The translations under genes were made by a program, and so were the position numbers. From Pyrrhoderma lamaoense (Eukaryota; Basidiomycota; Agaricomycetes; Hymenochaetales; Hymenochaetaceae), in the NCBI GenBank assembly GCA_002794735.1, contig NBAZ01000001.1:372001-436000 (forward strand): 64,000 nucleotides of DNA, read 5' to 3'. The notes beneath the pieces were generated by a model. The model was given only the letters and a program-made list of their open reading frames with translations, was not told the origin of the DNA and did no database searches. How positions within the stretch are numbered: position 1 is the stretch's first letter; each line of letters starts with the position of its first letter. Shown piece after piece: positions 13,401 through 25,844 of the stretch.

Positions 13401-15280
13401 CAAACTCCGACAGCATGAGATGCTCATGGTGGATGTTGGAGGACAGAAGAGTGAGAGGAGGAAATGGATACATTGTTTTCAGGATGTGACTACTATATTG
13501 TTTTTGGTTAGTTTGAGTGGGTATGATCAGTGTTTGGTGGAGGATAAGGATGCGGTGGGTGTTTTATTTTTTTCTTTGTTTTTGTTTTTTTGTGGATTTG
13601 GATTGGTTATTGGGGAGTATTTTCTTTTTCTCTCTTTCTTTGTTTCACATACACATTTTACGGGGTTTGACTTGGCTTGAGTTTTGCTTCTTGTGTTATC
13701 AGGTACTAACTTTAGATTGAACCACAGAACCAAATGCAAGATGCGATGACGATTTGGGATTCAATATGTCATTCACAATGGTTCCGACAGACTTCGATTG
13801 TAAGTAACACACAACGCTCTCATATACACGTATTTGGAGAGGCAAATCCTTTCCAAATCTAATTTCGCTTTCTTCTGCCCAAAAGATCCTATTTTTGAAC
13901 AAGGACGATATCTTCAAGGAAAAGATCAAAACGTCTGACATCAAAAATCATTTCCCTGTAAGTTTCCCTCAATATGAAAACTTCTTTCCTCTGTTCTCAT
14001 CGTTGATATGCGTGCTAAATATATACTTTTCCCTCTTTCTCTCCCTTTTTTACTTTTTACCCCTCCCTTTCCCATCATATCACGTGGTATATATCTAATA
14101 TCAATATCGATATTGAAATTGATATTGGTTATGCGTGTGTGTGTGGGTGGGTATAGGATTATGATGGCGAGCCTGGTAACGCGGTACAAGGACGAGAATA
14201 TTTCAGGAGTCGGTTCACTAAGCTTTCACGAAAATCCGGTCAGGCCCGGGAACGAGAGATTTATGTCCAGTATGTTTTTTTTTCAATGCTTTCAATGTGT
14301 TTTTCTTTTCTTTTCTTTTTTCTTTTATTGGTAATTGATGTTATCATACTTCCACCCTACCTATTCTTATCCCTACTTCATCCTTCTTCTTAACCGCTTG
14401 GCACGTACTTCTGTAGTCTCGCTTCTTTTTTTGTTATCCCTTGATTTGATCTTGGTCGAGTCATAGACTTTTCCTCCCCGAAGTTTTATGATATTTTTAG
14501 TACCCGATAGATTATCTCCTTTCTTTTGCTATCTCTCCTCTCTCTTATTGATCACTGATCGCTGATTTTCTCCCTCTTCTTTTTATCTCTCTCATTTCGC
14601 GCTCGCACTCAATCAAAACGAAACAAAATAAAGTTTCACAAATGCCACGGATACGGCTTTATTACGGGTGGTGATGGCTGCGGTAGAAGGTAAGGAAGGC
14701 GAGGTTAAAGATTTTGTTTGCCTCGCTTTTTTGATTGTTTGGTTTTTGCTGTGATGGAGTGAAGATGAGCTAACGGATTCTTCTCCTTTTTTCTATGTTT
14801 CCTTTTTTGGTGGTCCTCTTCTCTTTGGGATTTATGATTATCTTCTGTGCTATTCCCACCAATCCGGGTACGTGGTTGATACTGTGGGATATGATGAAAA
14901 TATCTTGGTTTCGTACAATCTTTTTCTTTGCATCGCATCGCATCACACTTTACTCTTTTCGTCTCTCCATCCCACTCATTTTGCGTACTAACGGATCATT
15001 GGGAACTATGATTATATTGAAAATGTGTTTTACAGAGTGAGTTTCTTTCTTGTGTTATAATTCCATGTTCAACTCCAGTTTTGGCTTATCGACTTTTTTT
15101 TTCTTCCACCTTTCTATTTCCCCTTTTTTACTATTTTCGTTTCTTTCTTTTATCTTTATCCTTATTTTTATTATTATTGTTATTTTCACTCCTATGCCCG
15201 TCTTTTCTATTTAACTATTTTTATCTTTATCTATCAGCATTGCCCTTCGCGGTAATCTTTCGAAGGCGGCACTTATATGA
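10498..15280 (+). CDS. Heterotrimeric G-protein alpha subunit
   Basis: Fungal G-alpha that transduces receptor signals at the plasma membrane. Exons: 10498-10611, 11412-11459, 12712-13007, 13287-13554, 13728-13799, 13886-13957, 14157-14269, 14634-14689, a proposed one-base exon at 15036, and 15238-15280. The total is 1083 nt, or 360 residues, which is typical of the family. The N-terminus MGACVSS has Gly2 for myristoylation and Cys4 for palmitoylation. The P-loop is GAGDSGKST, switch I has RTVGITET, switch II has DVGGQKSERRKW, the guanine-specificity motif is NKDD, and the late loop is TNATDT. The C-terminus is NLSKAALI, so the pertussis-toxin cysteine is absent. Introns reach 800 and 1252 nt, far longer than elsewhere in the window. 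I cannot assign it to a named fungal subgroup (GPA1-4) from sequence alone. Confidence 0.95.
14098..14126. repeat. Inverted repeat with 14-bp palindrome in G-alpha intron 6
   Basis: Arms AATATCAAT (14098-14106) and ATTGATATT (14118-14126) flank and overlap the perfect palindrome CAATATCGATATTG (14103-14116). It sits 30 nt before the acceptor of the intron ending at 14156, where a hairpin could form in the pre-mRNA. No function can be assigned. Confidence 0.7.
15036..15036 (+). other. Candidate single-nucleotide exon of the G-alpha gene
   Basis: Exon 14634-14689 ends in phase 1 after Val-Glu, and the terminal exon starting at 15238 (after TATCAG) begins one base short of frame. At 15024-15043 a T-rich tract ends in TTTTACAG, followed by a lone A and then GTGAGTTT, so a good acceptor and a good donor flank one base. 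Inserting that A makes the split codon GAC (Asp), which is the usual residue here, and restores the family's C-terminal spacing. The alternative is one base lost from the assembly at an exon edge. Confidence 0.5.
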
Positions 15281-18200
15281 TGGTGGAAAGCTTTGTTCCC
15301 TTTGTTTTTATTCTCTCTATATCCCTTCATCATTTCCTCATACGCCCATCTTTTCCCATTGGCATGCCTCCCACCCCGCCCTTGTAACTTCGCGTTCTCT
15401 TCCCCCTTTTTCTCAATTGATTAATTCCTCCATGTAAATCTATCCCATTCATTCGTTTCTTTTTTTTATTGGATTTTTCCCTTCCTCTAAATATCATATC
15501 TGTTGCATGTTGTGCTGGGCATCTATCTTATCTGGGTTTTATTCGCGGGGTTTGCGGGAGAGGTGGAAAGAAACTAGTGCCTTTTTTGATTGATATGATA
15601 TGATTTGATTGATCCTAAACCACCATCACCACTACTGCCACCATACATACAGCACATACACACGCATACACACTTTACATACATTTTATTCATTCCGGGG
15701 CTTCGGGAATTTTTACCCTTTTTTATCTTTTTTCTGTCTACTGCTGGCTTGCACTTCTGCCTTCTTACATCAAATTATCTGCGCTTTGTTTCTTATCAAA
15801 TCATTACAACCCCCCCCCCTTTCCGTGCTGTCCGTCGTCATGTGTTCGCAATGATCTTATTTTTCTGCCACCAAATTTTTGAATATTGATGACTTAATCT
15901 TATGTTTATTCCTCTTTTTTCTCTTTCCAATCTTTTTTGATTATGTGCTATATTTTCTCTTCTCTTTTTTCTTGTTTATGTTTGAGGTCGTGATGGTTTT
16001 GCTAACGGAAGCATTTTTTTTCTATCTCTTTTATCTCTGCCCTCTGCCCCTCCATTCTATAACACAAATTAACTGTTATCAAATTCGTCGATTATAATGC
16101 AAAATTTCCCTCGCGAAAACTCTCCTCGTCCCCCCCTCGCACACAAATCGTCAACTATAACTTATACGGCAAACCAATCAACAAACTAACGAACAAACAA
16201 AAACATGATTAATTCCTTTCTCATAATCTTTCTTTAACCTTGCTTTTCCTTTTTTTCTTCCCTATAAAATGTATATGCGGAATGATATCTGACTGACGAA
16301 ACAAATTCTCTCTTTCTCTCCCCTTTTCTTCGCTTCTATCAAAACAACTTCGTTCTTCTCTCCCAACCCCGCTTCAAAATTTTTGAAAAAAAAACCAAAC
16401 AATAACAAAAAATGAAAACAAACACTCACCATCAACTCTAACCCAACCCATATCGATATCCATCCGCGGCTTTCAATTCTCATCAAATCTAAACCATACA
16501 CACAATTCTCCGGCGCTTATAAATTTATTAAAAAAACTGAAAAAAAATAATGACAAACTCGTCTCTCCACTATAATAGTACGATCATAAGCAATAACGTA
16601 CGTGAAATCAGTGAAAATTATACGTTCCTTTTTCTTTCTTTGTTTTTTGGGTTTGAAATAACGCAAGCTGATCAATTTCTTATCCCTCTTTCTTTTATCT
16701 ACTTGCTAAACTTTTTTTCTGAAACACTTTTTCTCTCCGTCCTTCTGCCTCCCTTTTCCGTTTTGTTTTATCATTTTATCATTTAAAACAAATAACCGAA
16801 TCTCTCCCCCTCTTCCTCGGTTTGATCTGATTCGAATTCCGACTTTCTCTCTCGTTCTTTTCACATCTCTCGTGCGCATGGGCACGGACGTTCCTCTCGG
16901 GGTCTTTCATTAACTATTTTCATCTTTATCTTTATTTCGAATCGGGGGTTTTCTTTTCGGGAAATATAAACTTTTTTGTTTGCAATGTGAATTGAAATGT
17001 GCATGTGGGGGGTTGCCTTTCTTTTTTGTTTACCTCCCCTTTATGCGTGTGTGCGTTTGGACATGGGCGATGGGCTGTGTGGGGAACTTCGGCGTCGTCT
17101 CGTTTCGTCCCGTCTCGCCCTTTTCTATCTGTTTTTGGGTCTTCGGTTTTTGATCCTTCTACCACCGTTCTTCCCTTTTTTGTATTCGGTTTTGATTTTG
17201 GTTTTTGGAATTGTGAACTAAAACCCCGGGAAATAACCTTACTTTTCATTATGAATAACAAACCTCTTTTCTTCTCCCCTTGCTCTTTTGTAACCAAATG
17301 AAACCAAACCTTAATAACAACTTTCCCATGCTCTTCAACCACCTCACTCTTGATTTCGTGATTCCTGTTCTATTTTAATCACACACCCTCCCCTCGTACC
17401 TTATCCATATCCGTTTTTTTGCGTTCCCACTATCATATGAACACTTGTCATATGTATGACGCATATAACCTCCTCCTTTTACTTACCTTCTCTTTATATA
17501 TATTGATATATATATAGATCCGGAAAATTCTGCTATGAGAACGAACAAAAAAAAAGAGAAGAGAATCGATTGGGCGGTTTGGGACTAGATTGAATTGGGT
17601 TTGGGTTTGGGTTTAGAAGAGGGTATTAGTTTTCTCTGGAGAGGAACGATTTTTGTCGGCGCTGTGGGAAAGGAAGGAGGCGAGAGAACGAGAGAGATCC
17701 GTTTTGTTTCGTAGATCTTACCGCGGAGCTCTTAAAGGGATAGGAGATGGAGAGGAGAGAGGAAGAGTAAAGGTGAAGATGAAGTGAGGAGAGGAAAGAG
17801 AGAAAGGTTAAAGGGAAATTGGGGGGAGGGGACGTGATGGGGTCTTCTCCGCCTACAAACCCCCTTCTAGTGGTAACCTGTACTAGATTCCCTTAAATCT
17901 CCCTTTTTCGGAGACGAAGGGCAGGGAGAAGCATGGACGGATAGGCAACGGATGAGACGGGTACATTTATCGGCTAATGGGAGAAAGCGGCGGCGACGCA
18001 AATAAAAGGACCCTAGGGGATTGTAGAAAGAAAAAAAAGGGACTTCTGGGACTTCTGACTGGGAGAGGAAAGGTGCTTCTGGACTCGTTTCCACCTTCCA
18101 CTAATATATGGTTTTTTCTTTCTATTATTTTATTTCCTTTTCTTATATTTCCTTTATCCCTTCTTCTCGTTTTTTCTTACACTCCTCCGAGGTGAGACAG

Positions 18201-21200
18201 GTTAACGTTTTAAGTACCATCCATCTCCTTCCTTTCTTCCCTACTTCTTTTCCCGGGTATGAATGTCTACGATGATGCATAAGCAAAAAAGCATATATTT
18301 GTTTGTTTGTGTGGTTTATCATCGGCTCGGGTTTGATCGTCGGTGGTTATCTCTATTGTTGTGGTTTCCGTCATTATCTTTTTCGTCTCTTCAGTCAGTC
18401 TCCTCGCCTCAACTCCTCCGAATCCAAATAATTATTTGTCCTTACATCTTTGGCTAATCCCTCCTCCCTCCTTCCGATCCTTCTTTAGGGTATCCTCGGA
18501 TCTCTCACTCGGATTGGCTTCTCATTTCTTTTACGCTGTAACAAAGTTTGTGTATACACATTTTATCTAATCTTCATCATTTCCCCCCTTATCCTATTCT
18601 TTCATCATTATTCTCTCTATCTATCACTTACCCCCATTTATCCTCATTTCCTATCACTATGTTATCGCAATGATCACCTTTTCATTCTTCTTCTAGCCAA
18701 CCAATAAAACCGATTATTACAATTTTTCCCTCCTTCACTTGAACTCGGGGCCTTTTCTTTTCAGATAATTATCCTCGTCTGTTTTACTCCCCTCCGCCCG
18801 GCCGAGTATACAAAATCTCTTTAGCTATCTTCCCCTTTTTTACCCACTTTGTCCAATTCTTTTGTTACCCAGATTCTTCTTCGGAACCTGTACACATGTA
18901 AATAATCCTTGCTTTTTACTACTCTTCCCCTACCCCCTTGAAAGCTTATGGAGCTTGATGTTCCGACCGAAGCTAAGAAGAAACAAATAAATGATAGATA
19001 GTTCACAAACCTTTATCTTTCCTTTTTTTCACTTTCACATTTCCAATACTTAATTCCGATCTTTTAGAAGAAAAGGAAAGGTTAATATATCTACTCTTTC
19101 TTTTGTAGTGTATATAATACAGCCATTATTATTATTTGCTCAGAAACGCCGGAACCTAGAAGTGAGAAGCTCTATTTTTTTGTGAAAAATGTGAAATACG
19201 AGAGAGAATCGTATGTTTATTAGGCCATTAAACCATTATCCCAATATAATGTTATAATATTTTCCGGGAATAAGTGTTGAATTCAATTGAATTCGAGTCG
19301 TACTAATAATAAGGCGCGTAAGCACCGATCACTCGTCACTCCCGTCGAAGTAAAGATTTCTATAATCAGAAATTAAGCGTTTTCTCCTCTCTTTTCCTCT
19401 CTCCCTCTCATAGCAACGTATATGTACGTGTATTATGATCGGGGTAGAAGGCAGACGTATAACTCGATTAAATTGGATATCACAATATCGGAACTTTTTT
19501 ATTTTGTTGCTAACTGATTATCTATCTTGTTAGAGGAGGAAGAGGGTTTTTCTGATATCTTGCTTATTGCTTATCTATGTTGGCTATATATATTTGGAAA
19601 AGGGAGAAATAAGAGTGAGGCTCGTCCCTAAGCAGAGAATATTGATTGATACTGGGTCGTTACGATATTATATCGATCATTAGACTAGTAGTACTGTTAT
19701 TACACATGCATGTCGGTCTCTAGTCGTTTTGTATCATTTAATAATGATCGAAAGAGAAAAAGGGAAACCAGAAACGAAATTTGGAATTTCGGCTTTCGTT
19801 AGCCATTTTGACTTGCCAGGTTTTCTATTCTATTCTTTTTTCTTTCATCGTGGTGTCTTTAGGTCATCGGGCGGGTTTGGACGGTGGCTGTCGAACACGC
19901 GCGCGGTTAAAGCGAAGAAAAATGAAAACGGGTAAGTACGCTGCATGCGAGCGAGGAAGGAAAGGAAAATGTCAAGGTGCGCCGCGGGCTCTTTCGCACT
20001 CTCGGGAACGGCTGGCGGGGAGGTGGGTAAAAGATGAAGCATACCCTTAGGGTTATTAGTTTTTTTTTCATGAATTCTAAATTTTTACTGTTTTTCTTTG
20101 AGGTTCTAAGGATTCTATCTTGAAATATCTTTATTGGTCACAGTAAAATGGAGACTCGGGTCTGAGAATCTCACACGGATATAGTTATAGATGGATTTTT
20201 GAGACATGATACTAAGATAGATGAATATGAGTAGATGGTTATGGGTAGATGGGTTTAAATCATGAATGGGTGTATGATGTATGATGCATGATGTGATGCA
20301 TGAGTGACAAAACGCCGAGGAGATCTCTCAGATCAGGGCTCCGTGGCTGTGGATCAAATTTATTTTAATTCTGTTTTTATTTTTTCGCTCTGATTCATTC
20401 TCAGAATTTGGATATCCAACTAACCTTACCACATAGATATAGATGAACTTCGCAACTATGTCACATAGTTCGTGTTGTATGTCGTCGGTCCGTATCAAAT
20501 ACCTACTTTTCTGAAACAAAATCAAAATTGAAGTTAGCATTAAAAGAAACGACTCATCCATTCTTTTCCCTAACTAATCAAGAAGGAACAAGAAAAAACC
20601 TAGGCTAAGATCCGTACTACCGCCTTTCAAAGTACTTATTTCAATATTATGCGCTTGTAATTGTGCGCGCGCGTGTGTGAGAACTGACACCGGGAGAGAG
20701 TTTCCATCCCCCCATAATCAATTTTTCAAATATTACACTCTCACATTTACAAGTTATTCGTACTCCGTGATCGAGCCGCCGCGCCCGACTTGTTCAAAAT
20801 CGGACTTTGGTAAAATTACTTACCAAAGGGCCGAGTGAGGATCCCCTTCCTTCTATACTATCTAGATCTGATATGCACAATGGTAAACCATACTTTGTAA
20901 GTGTCTAGTATTTTTATCTCTCAAAAACTGGGCGTGCTATTATATCTGACAGCAGGTAATTGAGCATTCATGTCCCGTCCATATTGACCCCGGCGAGTCG
21001 CATACTGCGCTGGGGCGGTGGAGTAAGAGACAAAGTTTATATATGCTTAATTCATTGCCCTACCTAAATTTAGGCTACTGGAAAAGTTATATGTATACAG
21101 AGAAAGGGGGCTAAACGCCCCTCTCTTCAATTCTTTCTCCGAGGCGTCCGAAGTCACGGCGTGATCTATCATCTCATCTAATATTTTTAACGTTCAAGTT

Positions 21201-23491
21201 ATAGATATAGTTTATCGGGTCATTTCCCCCTTGATGTATATACGCATATTCATATTGTACATGTTAGCCTAGTGAGTAAATGTGTGTTAGCACCAATGAT
21301 CAATGCGATGTGATGCATCGGTATTGGCACTAAGACTAATATACATCATCGTGATCTATCAGGTATCAAGTATCTACTCTTAGTATCAATATCTTGTGCT
21401 ACTGATGGAGAATCCCCATCTAGTCTCTTCGAATGGAGAAACAAAGATCAAGCTTTCCCCCTTTTTGTTGTGTTACTTGCGTATCACGCTATCGTTGCTT
21501 CGCATTTTCTTTTCTTTCTTCCTAGAAATCCGAGAAATGCGGAACAACGATACTAGTTACTTGAGAAATAGTCCGACTGAGTTCAATTAAATGCCGCTGT
21601 GAGTACTTATCCCCCTATTCCGTCTGGGACTAGAACGGAGGGAGCTACCTTTCTTTGAGTTCTGGTGGTTCGTGGATCATAGATTTTATTACTCTAAGTG
21701 AATATAATTGTCGATAGGTTACACTGTTTTAATAAGCATAAATTCAAATAACAAACTTTAATAATAATCATGTGTATGTATTTTACTGGGATGGCTACTT
21801 ACACGTCTTTATCTCTTTGTTTTCTTTCTTTGTTATCCTATATTTAATGCCTCAAAGGCTATAAATTAGCAGCGGGATTCTCTGATGAGAAGAAAGGGAT
21901 AATGTATCCTCTAGAATCGGGTGAAAAGGGGGAAGAGAGAGAGAATTCGGTTTCAGGTAACTCCATTACACACTGGCTACTAACAACACTCGGGAATCTC
22001 TCAGTTCCTCTCCGGTCACATCCTCATTGTGACAAGGAATCTGAGAAGCCTTCCTTAAGGTATGATAGGTATGATATAATGGAATGTCTGTAATTGCCGA
22101 GGATTCATTGGCATTAGATCTATAAGGTACTTGAAGCAATGTTAGTGCGAGAAGTGTGACAGAGATCTCGGGATAGTATAAGGTTCGTGCGGGCCGGGCC
22201 CGTCTACACCTCGGACTCGTAGGATTGAACGGAAAGAAGAGAAGAAGAGAAATGAGTAGTTGAGGCTGAATTGTATCAGATATCCAATGGAGGCTAGCCA
22301 TTCGAAGCTTCGTCACGGCAGAGCTAACGCAATACTTCCCGTCCCTCACCTTCTACAAACAGTTTATCTCCATCTATCCTTGATGAGCCCAACAGGCGGG
22401 AGGCAAGACCAGATTCATAATGGTAGATAGAGATGTATTCTATCCAATGGTTCGGTTGTTGATATAAATCATATATGTACTTCCTTTTTCTCCTCGCTCT
22501 ACCGAAAGTTCTTCTCTTCTTCCTCCGAGGCTCACTTAATGACTCTAATGTTTCATACATCTCCCAACCTCATCTTCATGTCAGTATTCTAGTGATAAAT
22601 GCAGGTCTCTATATGACCTCTTCTAATACGAACTCCCGAGTATAAATCCGAAACTTCTCAGTATCTTTTACAACTTTTTCCTAGTGGGGGAAGCCACACT
22701 TATCAAGATGCACTTCTCAATACTGAAGTTTCTCAAAAGAGATCTGTGCCTAGGACTCCAGATGTGGGGAGGCGCTTATCATACTATTAGCGATCTAACT
22801 TAGCCCATCTATCAGATAGTATAGTCTTCTTGGCTGTTCCCGAAACCCACAACATTGAATCCTTATTTCTTCAAGTTCTTGTTGTGCGTATACAAATACA
22901 CACACACAGCCACAGGTTCTTCTTCTTCAGTTCGGGTCCTCTTTGGGGGCTTAACGGAAGATACCGTCTCTCCGTCTCTCTGTCATTGGGAGTAAACTCA
23001 AAATACGCTGTAATAAACATCAATAAGTACTATAACCCAGGTCATATCCGGCCACGAGAATCATATACGATGTATCGTTGATATCAAAGATCCAGTTCAA
23101 TTAAAAGCAGATAGTTCTTATTTTTTTCAAAAAATAATTAATTCAACGATTTCTTGCTATTTACATTCATCATGCTATGGTACAGGTGATATGCTGTTCA
23201 TAATTATAAAAAGGTAAAAGGCAACAACAACAGTTCCTATAACTCAGCTATCGGTTGTAGTGTTGGTGCGGGTTGCTGGGATGCACAGTGCTTGAAAGGA
23301 TGGGGTTGAATGGAGAGGGGATGGCGAACTAAAGTGGTATTATTATTACACAAGGGGAGAATTGACTGAGTGGAAGGCCTTTTTCTTGATATCCAGGTAA
23401 AGTCCGTTGTTCATAGTCGTACACCCGATTACTACTCTTCGTACTTCAATGCAGTTCTTCCAGAAATCTCATAAAGCTTGGTTGACAGAAG
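15281..23491. other. 8.2-kb interval without a supported gene
   Basis: No recognisable domain is seen on either strand. The first part is T/C-rich and probably holds the G-alpha 3' UTR. Further on there are simple repeats, including GATG/GCATGA-rich sequence at about 20220-20305. Open frames at 21966-22349 and 22324-22560 on the minus strand are the longest candidates outside low-complexity DNA. They match no family I recognise and do not splice obviously. I saw no rRNA, and no tRNA with paired arms was spotted by eye. Confidence 0.5.
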
Positions 23492-24328
23492 TTACAATTC
23501 GATATCGCACCCAGCTTCTTCCATTAAACGCCGTACATGAGGTGTATCAGGTTTGATATCACCCAGCAATGGGGCAAAGAACTTGCGCATTTTTCCGTGA
23601 TATCGAACGCTGTAGAAGGTACCCTGCTTGCCCTGTAATTATTATTATAAGCCAAAAGTCCACGGCGATCAACAAAATCCAGATTCGGGGTAAAGAAGGA
23701 ACAATTTGCACCCAGCGATTTGCAATTAGAGTTCACCGATTTGATCATACCCTCGATTAGAGAATGTCAAGAAATTAACACTGACTGAAGAATGACGTAC
23801 CCCTCTAACGACCCCAGTTTTTGTGCTTTTTTGCACATGGCCGAGATACCAAGTTTCACGTTCTGTACTCTTCTCTTTTACCCATACAGCATCACCAGGC
23901 TATGTAAACAATTAATAAATAATGAGATGTACTATCGTATCTAAGATTTATGTTCTCCGATTGCTCACCTTTGGCGAGAAATCCCATACCTCATCAAGGT
24001 CTTCAGGTACTCCACCTTCACCATCTTCACCATCTTCATATGGGTACTCAAATTCGTCTAAGTCTGTCAAAGAGAGTGCTTCGCTTGTTGGTGAGTAGCT
24101 TATTGAGTTAAGGCTGTCTGAAGCCTTGAGAACGTCGCTCTGTGAGGAAGAGCTCGTACTGGTACTAGAAGAGTTCGAGGAGCGTGAACGAGTGGCTCTT
24201 GATGATACACGAGCTCGTCTCGGAGCCCGGGACAGGCATGTCATATCGGTGATTGGATCATTACTATTTCCTGTGGCGGTACTCAATCGGTGGTGGTTTG
24301 GCATCTTTGGAGTGATACTTGTATGCAC
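23492..24328 (-). CDS. Conserved-looking protein with possible Tudor/agenet-like C-terminus
   Basis: Three exons on the minus strand with consistent phases: 23969-24328, 23801-23899, 23492-23632, giving 199 residues. Residues 1-80 are basic and Ser/Arg-rich, including a Ser-Thr run (about 48-64). Residues of about 85-115 are very acidic (Asp/Glu/Gly). The C-terminal 80 residues look structured: PGDAVWVKEK, then ETWYLGHVQ, then GTFYSVRYHGKMRKFFAPLL. The alternating aromatic/hydrophobic pattern with a 'VWVKE...WYLGHV...YSVRYHG' layout resembles Tudor, agenet or chromo-barrel folds that read histone tails. That is an inference from pattern only, and no named family is recognised. It is divergently arranged with MED21. 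Confidence 0.75.
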
Positions 24329-25008
24329 TTGGACAGAAGGCTGCTTATGAAGGACAGTAATACAAGATGCTCGACGATATTTGGCAAAATTCGAGTATCA
24401 GTATAAATGTCGAAAGGGAAAATACAGCCTTCGATGATAATGTGGTTGACTAATGACTCGGTAGTGGTGTGACAAGCTCAAGGTCGATGTAAATAGAAGT
24501 TCAGTGGCCTTCCGCACCGAGAGCTGAGTTAATTATCTGCACCTGATGGTTGGGAGTGTGATTAAGCTCGTTATATATGAGGAGAAGACAGTATGGTAAG
24601 TTCTGAGTTCTCCTAAGTTGCTGGTACTTTCACTGATGCTTAAGAAACCGTTGTGTAATGCAATGTCAGAAGAAGACAAGCTCAGTGGGAGAAATGTGTA
24701 GCAAGCAACGTCTTATATATATGAAACGTCACTGACGCTGTGGCCTTAGTGGTTGTGGCCGTCAAGCTGAACTGTTGTTGTAGATGCAGCACTGGCCGGG
24801 TCCCAATATGGTTACCAATGCGGAGTGTGATAATTACGGCATCCCTCTTATTACGTAATAATATATCCTTTCTGGAACCGCATTTTATTACATTTCTTAA
24901 CTTCTATCAGCAACCACCATCCGTTAAGGTTGGCATTAGAAATATCTTTAAGCTTTCTTTTTTACTGCCCTTAGGGCAGGCTCGGAAATGCTACAGGAAC
25001 TTTCTCAT
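24329..25008. promoter_or_regulatory. Divergent intergenic region (minus-strand gene and MED21)
   Basis: This 680-bp region lies between two head-to-head starts and must contain both promoters and leaders. No coding signal is recognised. No single conserved motif stands out. Confidence 0.4.
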
Positions 25009-25680
25009 ATGGACCGTATCACACAACTGCAAAATGAAATTGAAGTAGTGGGTATCAACAATTGTTACGCTTAAAGGGCCTGTTATTTACTTCCCGAAAC
25101 AGCTTTTGACAATTATGTCTGCGAGCATTAATTATCTCTGCTCAAGGTCAAATTTCAAACAAGTTAGCAACGCGATTCCCATAACTAAACAGAGAAACTC
25201 TGAAAAATATGATCCACCGGAAGTCTTTGAAGGTGATATTGTGGTCTTGTACTTGTTTTTGTGTATGTTCTAATCGTTTTCATTATTCTCGACCCTTAGC
25301 CAACAAAAAAGAACTTGTTGATGATCTGATGACGAAGGCAAAGCAAATAGAAACCCTTATAAAGGCCATGCCTGTTCCCGAATCTGAAGAGACACAGGTT
25401 TGTTCGTTTGTCATGTTGCACAAACATCAGGCCTCATTCTTTCAATATGAATTATTCCCAGGCATTGAGACTTCAGAAACTTGAAGACGAAATGCAACAA
25501 GCTAATGAAGATTATGCTATAGCACTGAGTCAAGCTAGTTAGTACCATAACTTTTCTTGACCATTGTTTTAAACCAAATTTACTCTTCTTACTGCAGAAG
25601 ACTTACACACTCAGATATCCGACGTCCTACGTGAAATGCTTAGTGAACCAGAATTCACTAGTTCCCAATTTAACGTATAA
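25009..25680 (+). CDS. MED21: Mediator complex subunit 21
   Basis: Small coiled-coil subunit of the Mediator middle module (Srb7 in yeast), a bridge between activators and RNA polymerase II. Five exons: 25009-25044, 25103-25232, 25300-25397, 25462-25537, 25598-25680. The N-terminus MDRITQLQNEIEQLLTIM matches the MED21 start. It is followed by YDPPEVFEANKKEL and the helical segment TKAKQIETLIKAMP. A second heptad-rich helix (LRLQKLEDEMQQANEDY) precedes a short tail. All intron phases agree and no frame break is needed. The length is about 140 residues, normal for the family. The start at 25009 is chosen because it gives the family N-terminus; an in-frame ATG seven codons upstream (24988) is also possible. 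Confidence 0.9.
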
Positions 25681-25844
25681 GTCAGGATTGAGCAGCTAAT
25701 TTGATACCCTTGTATCACATATTACACTATATCATTTCATTGTATTCTTACCAAAATATAGTACATTCCATCTCATTCTATCTTTATACCATATAAACTT
25801 CTGCGTATCTCTGAAAAAGAAGAAAGGAACCATATTAATGTTAA

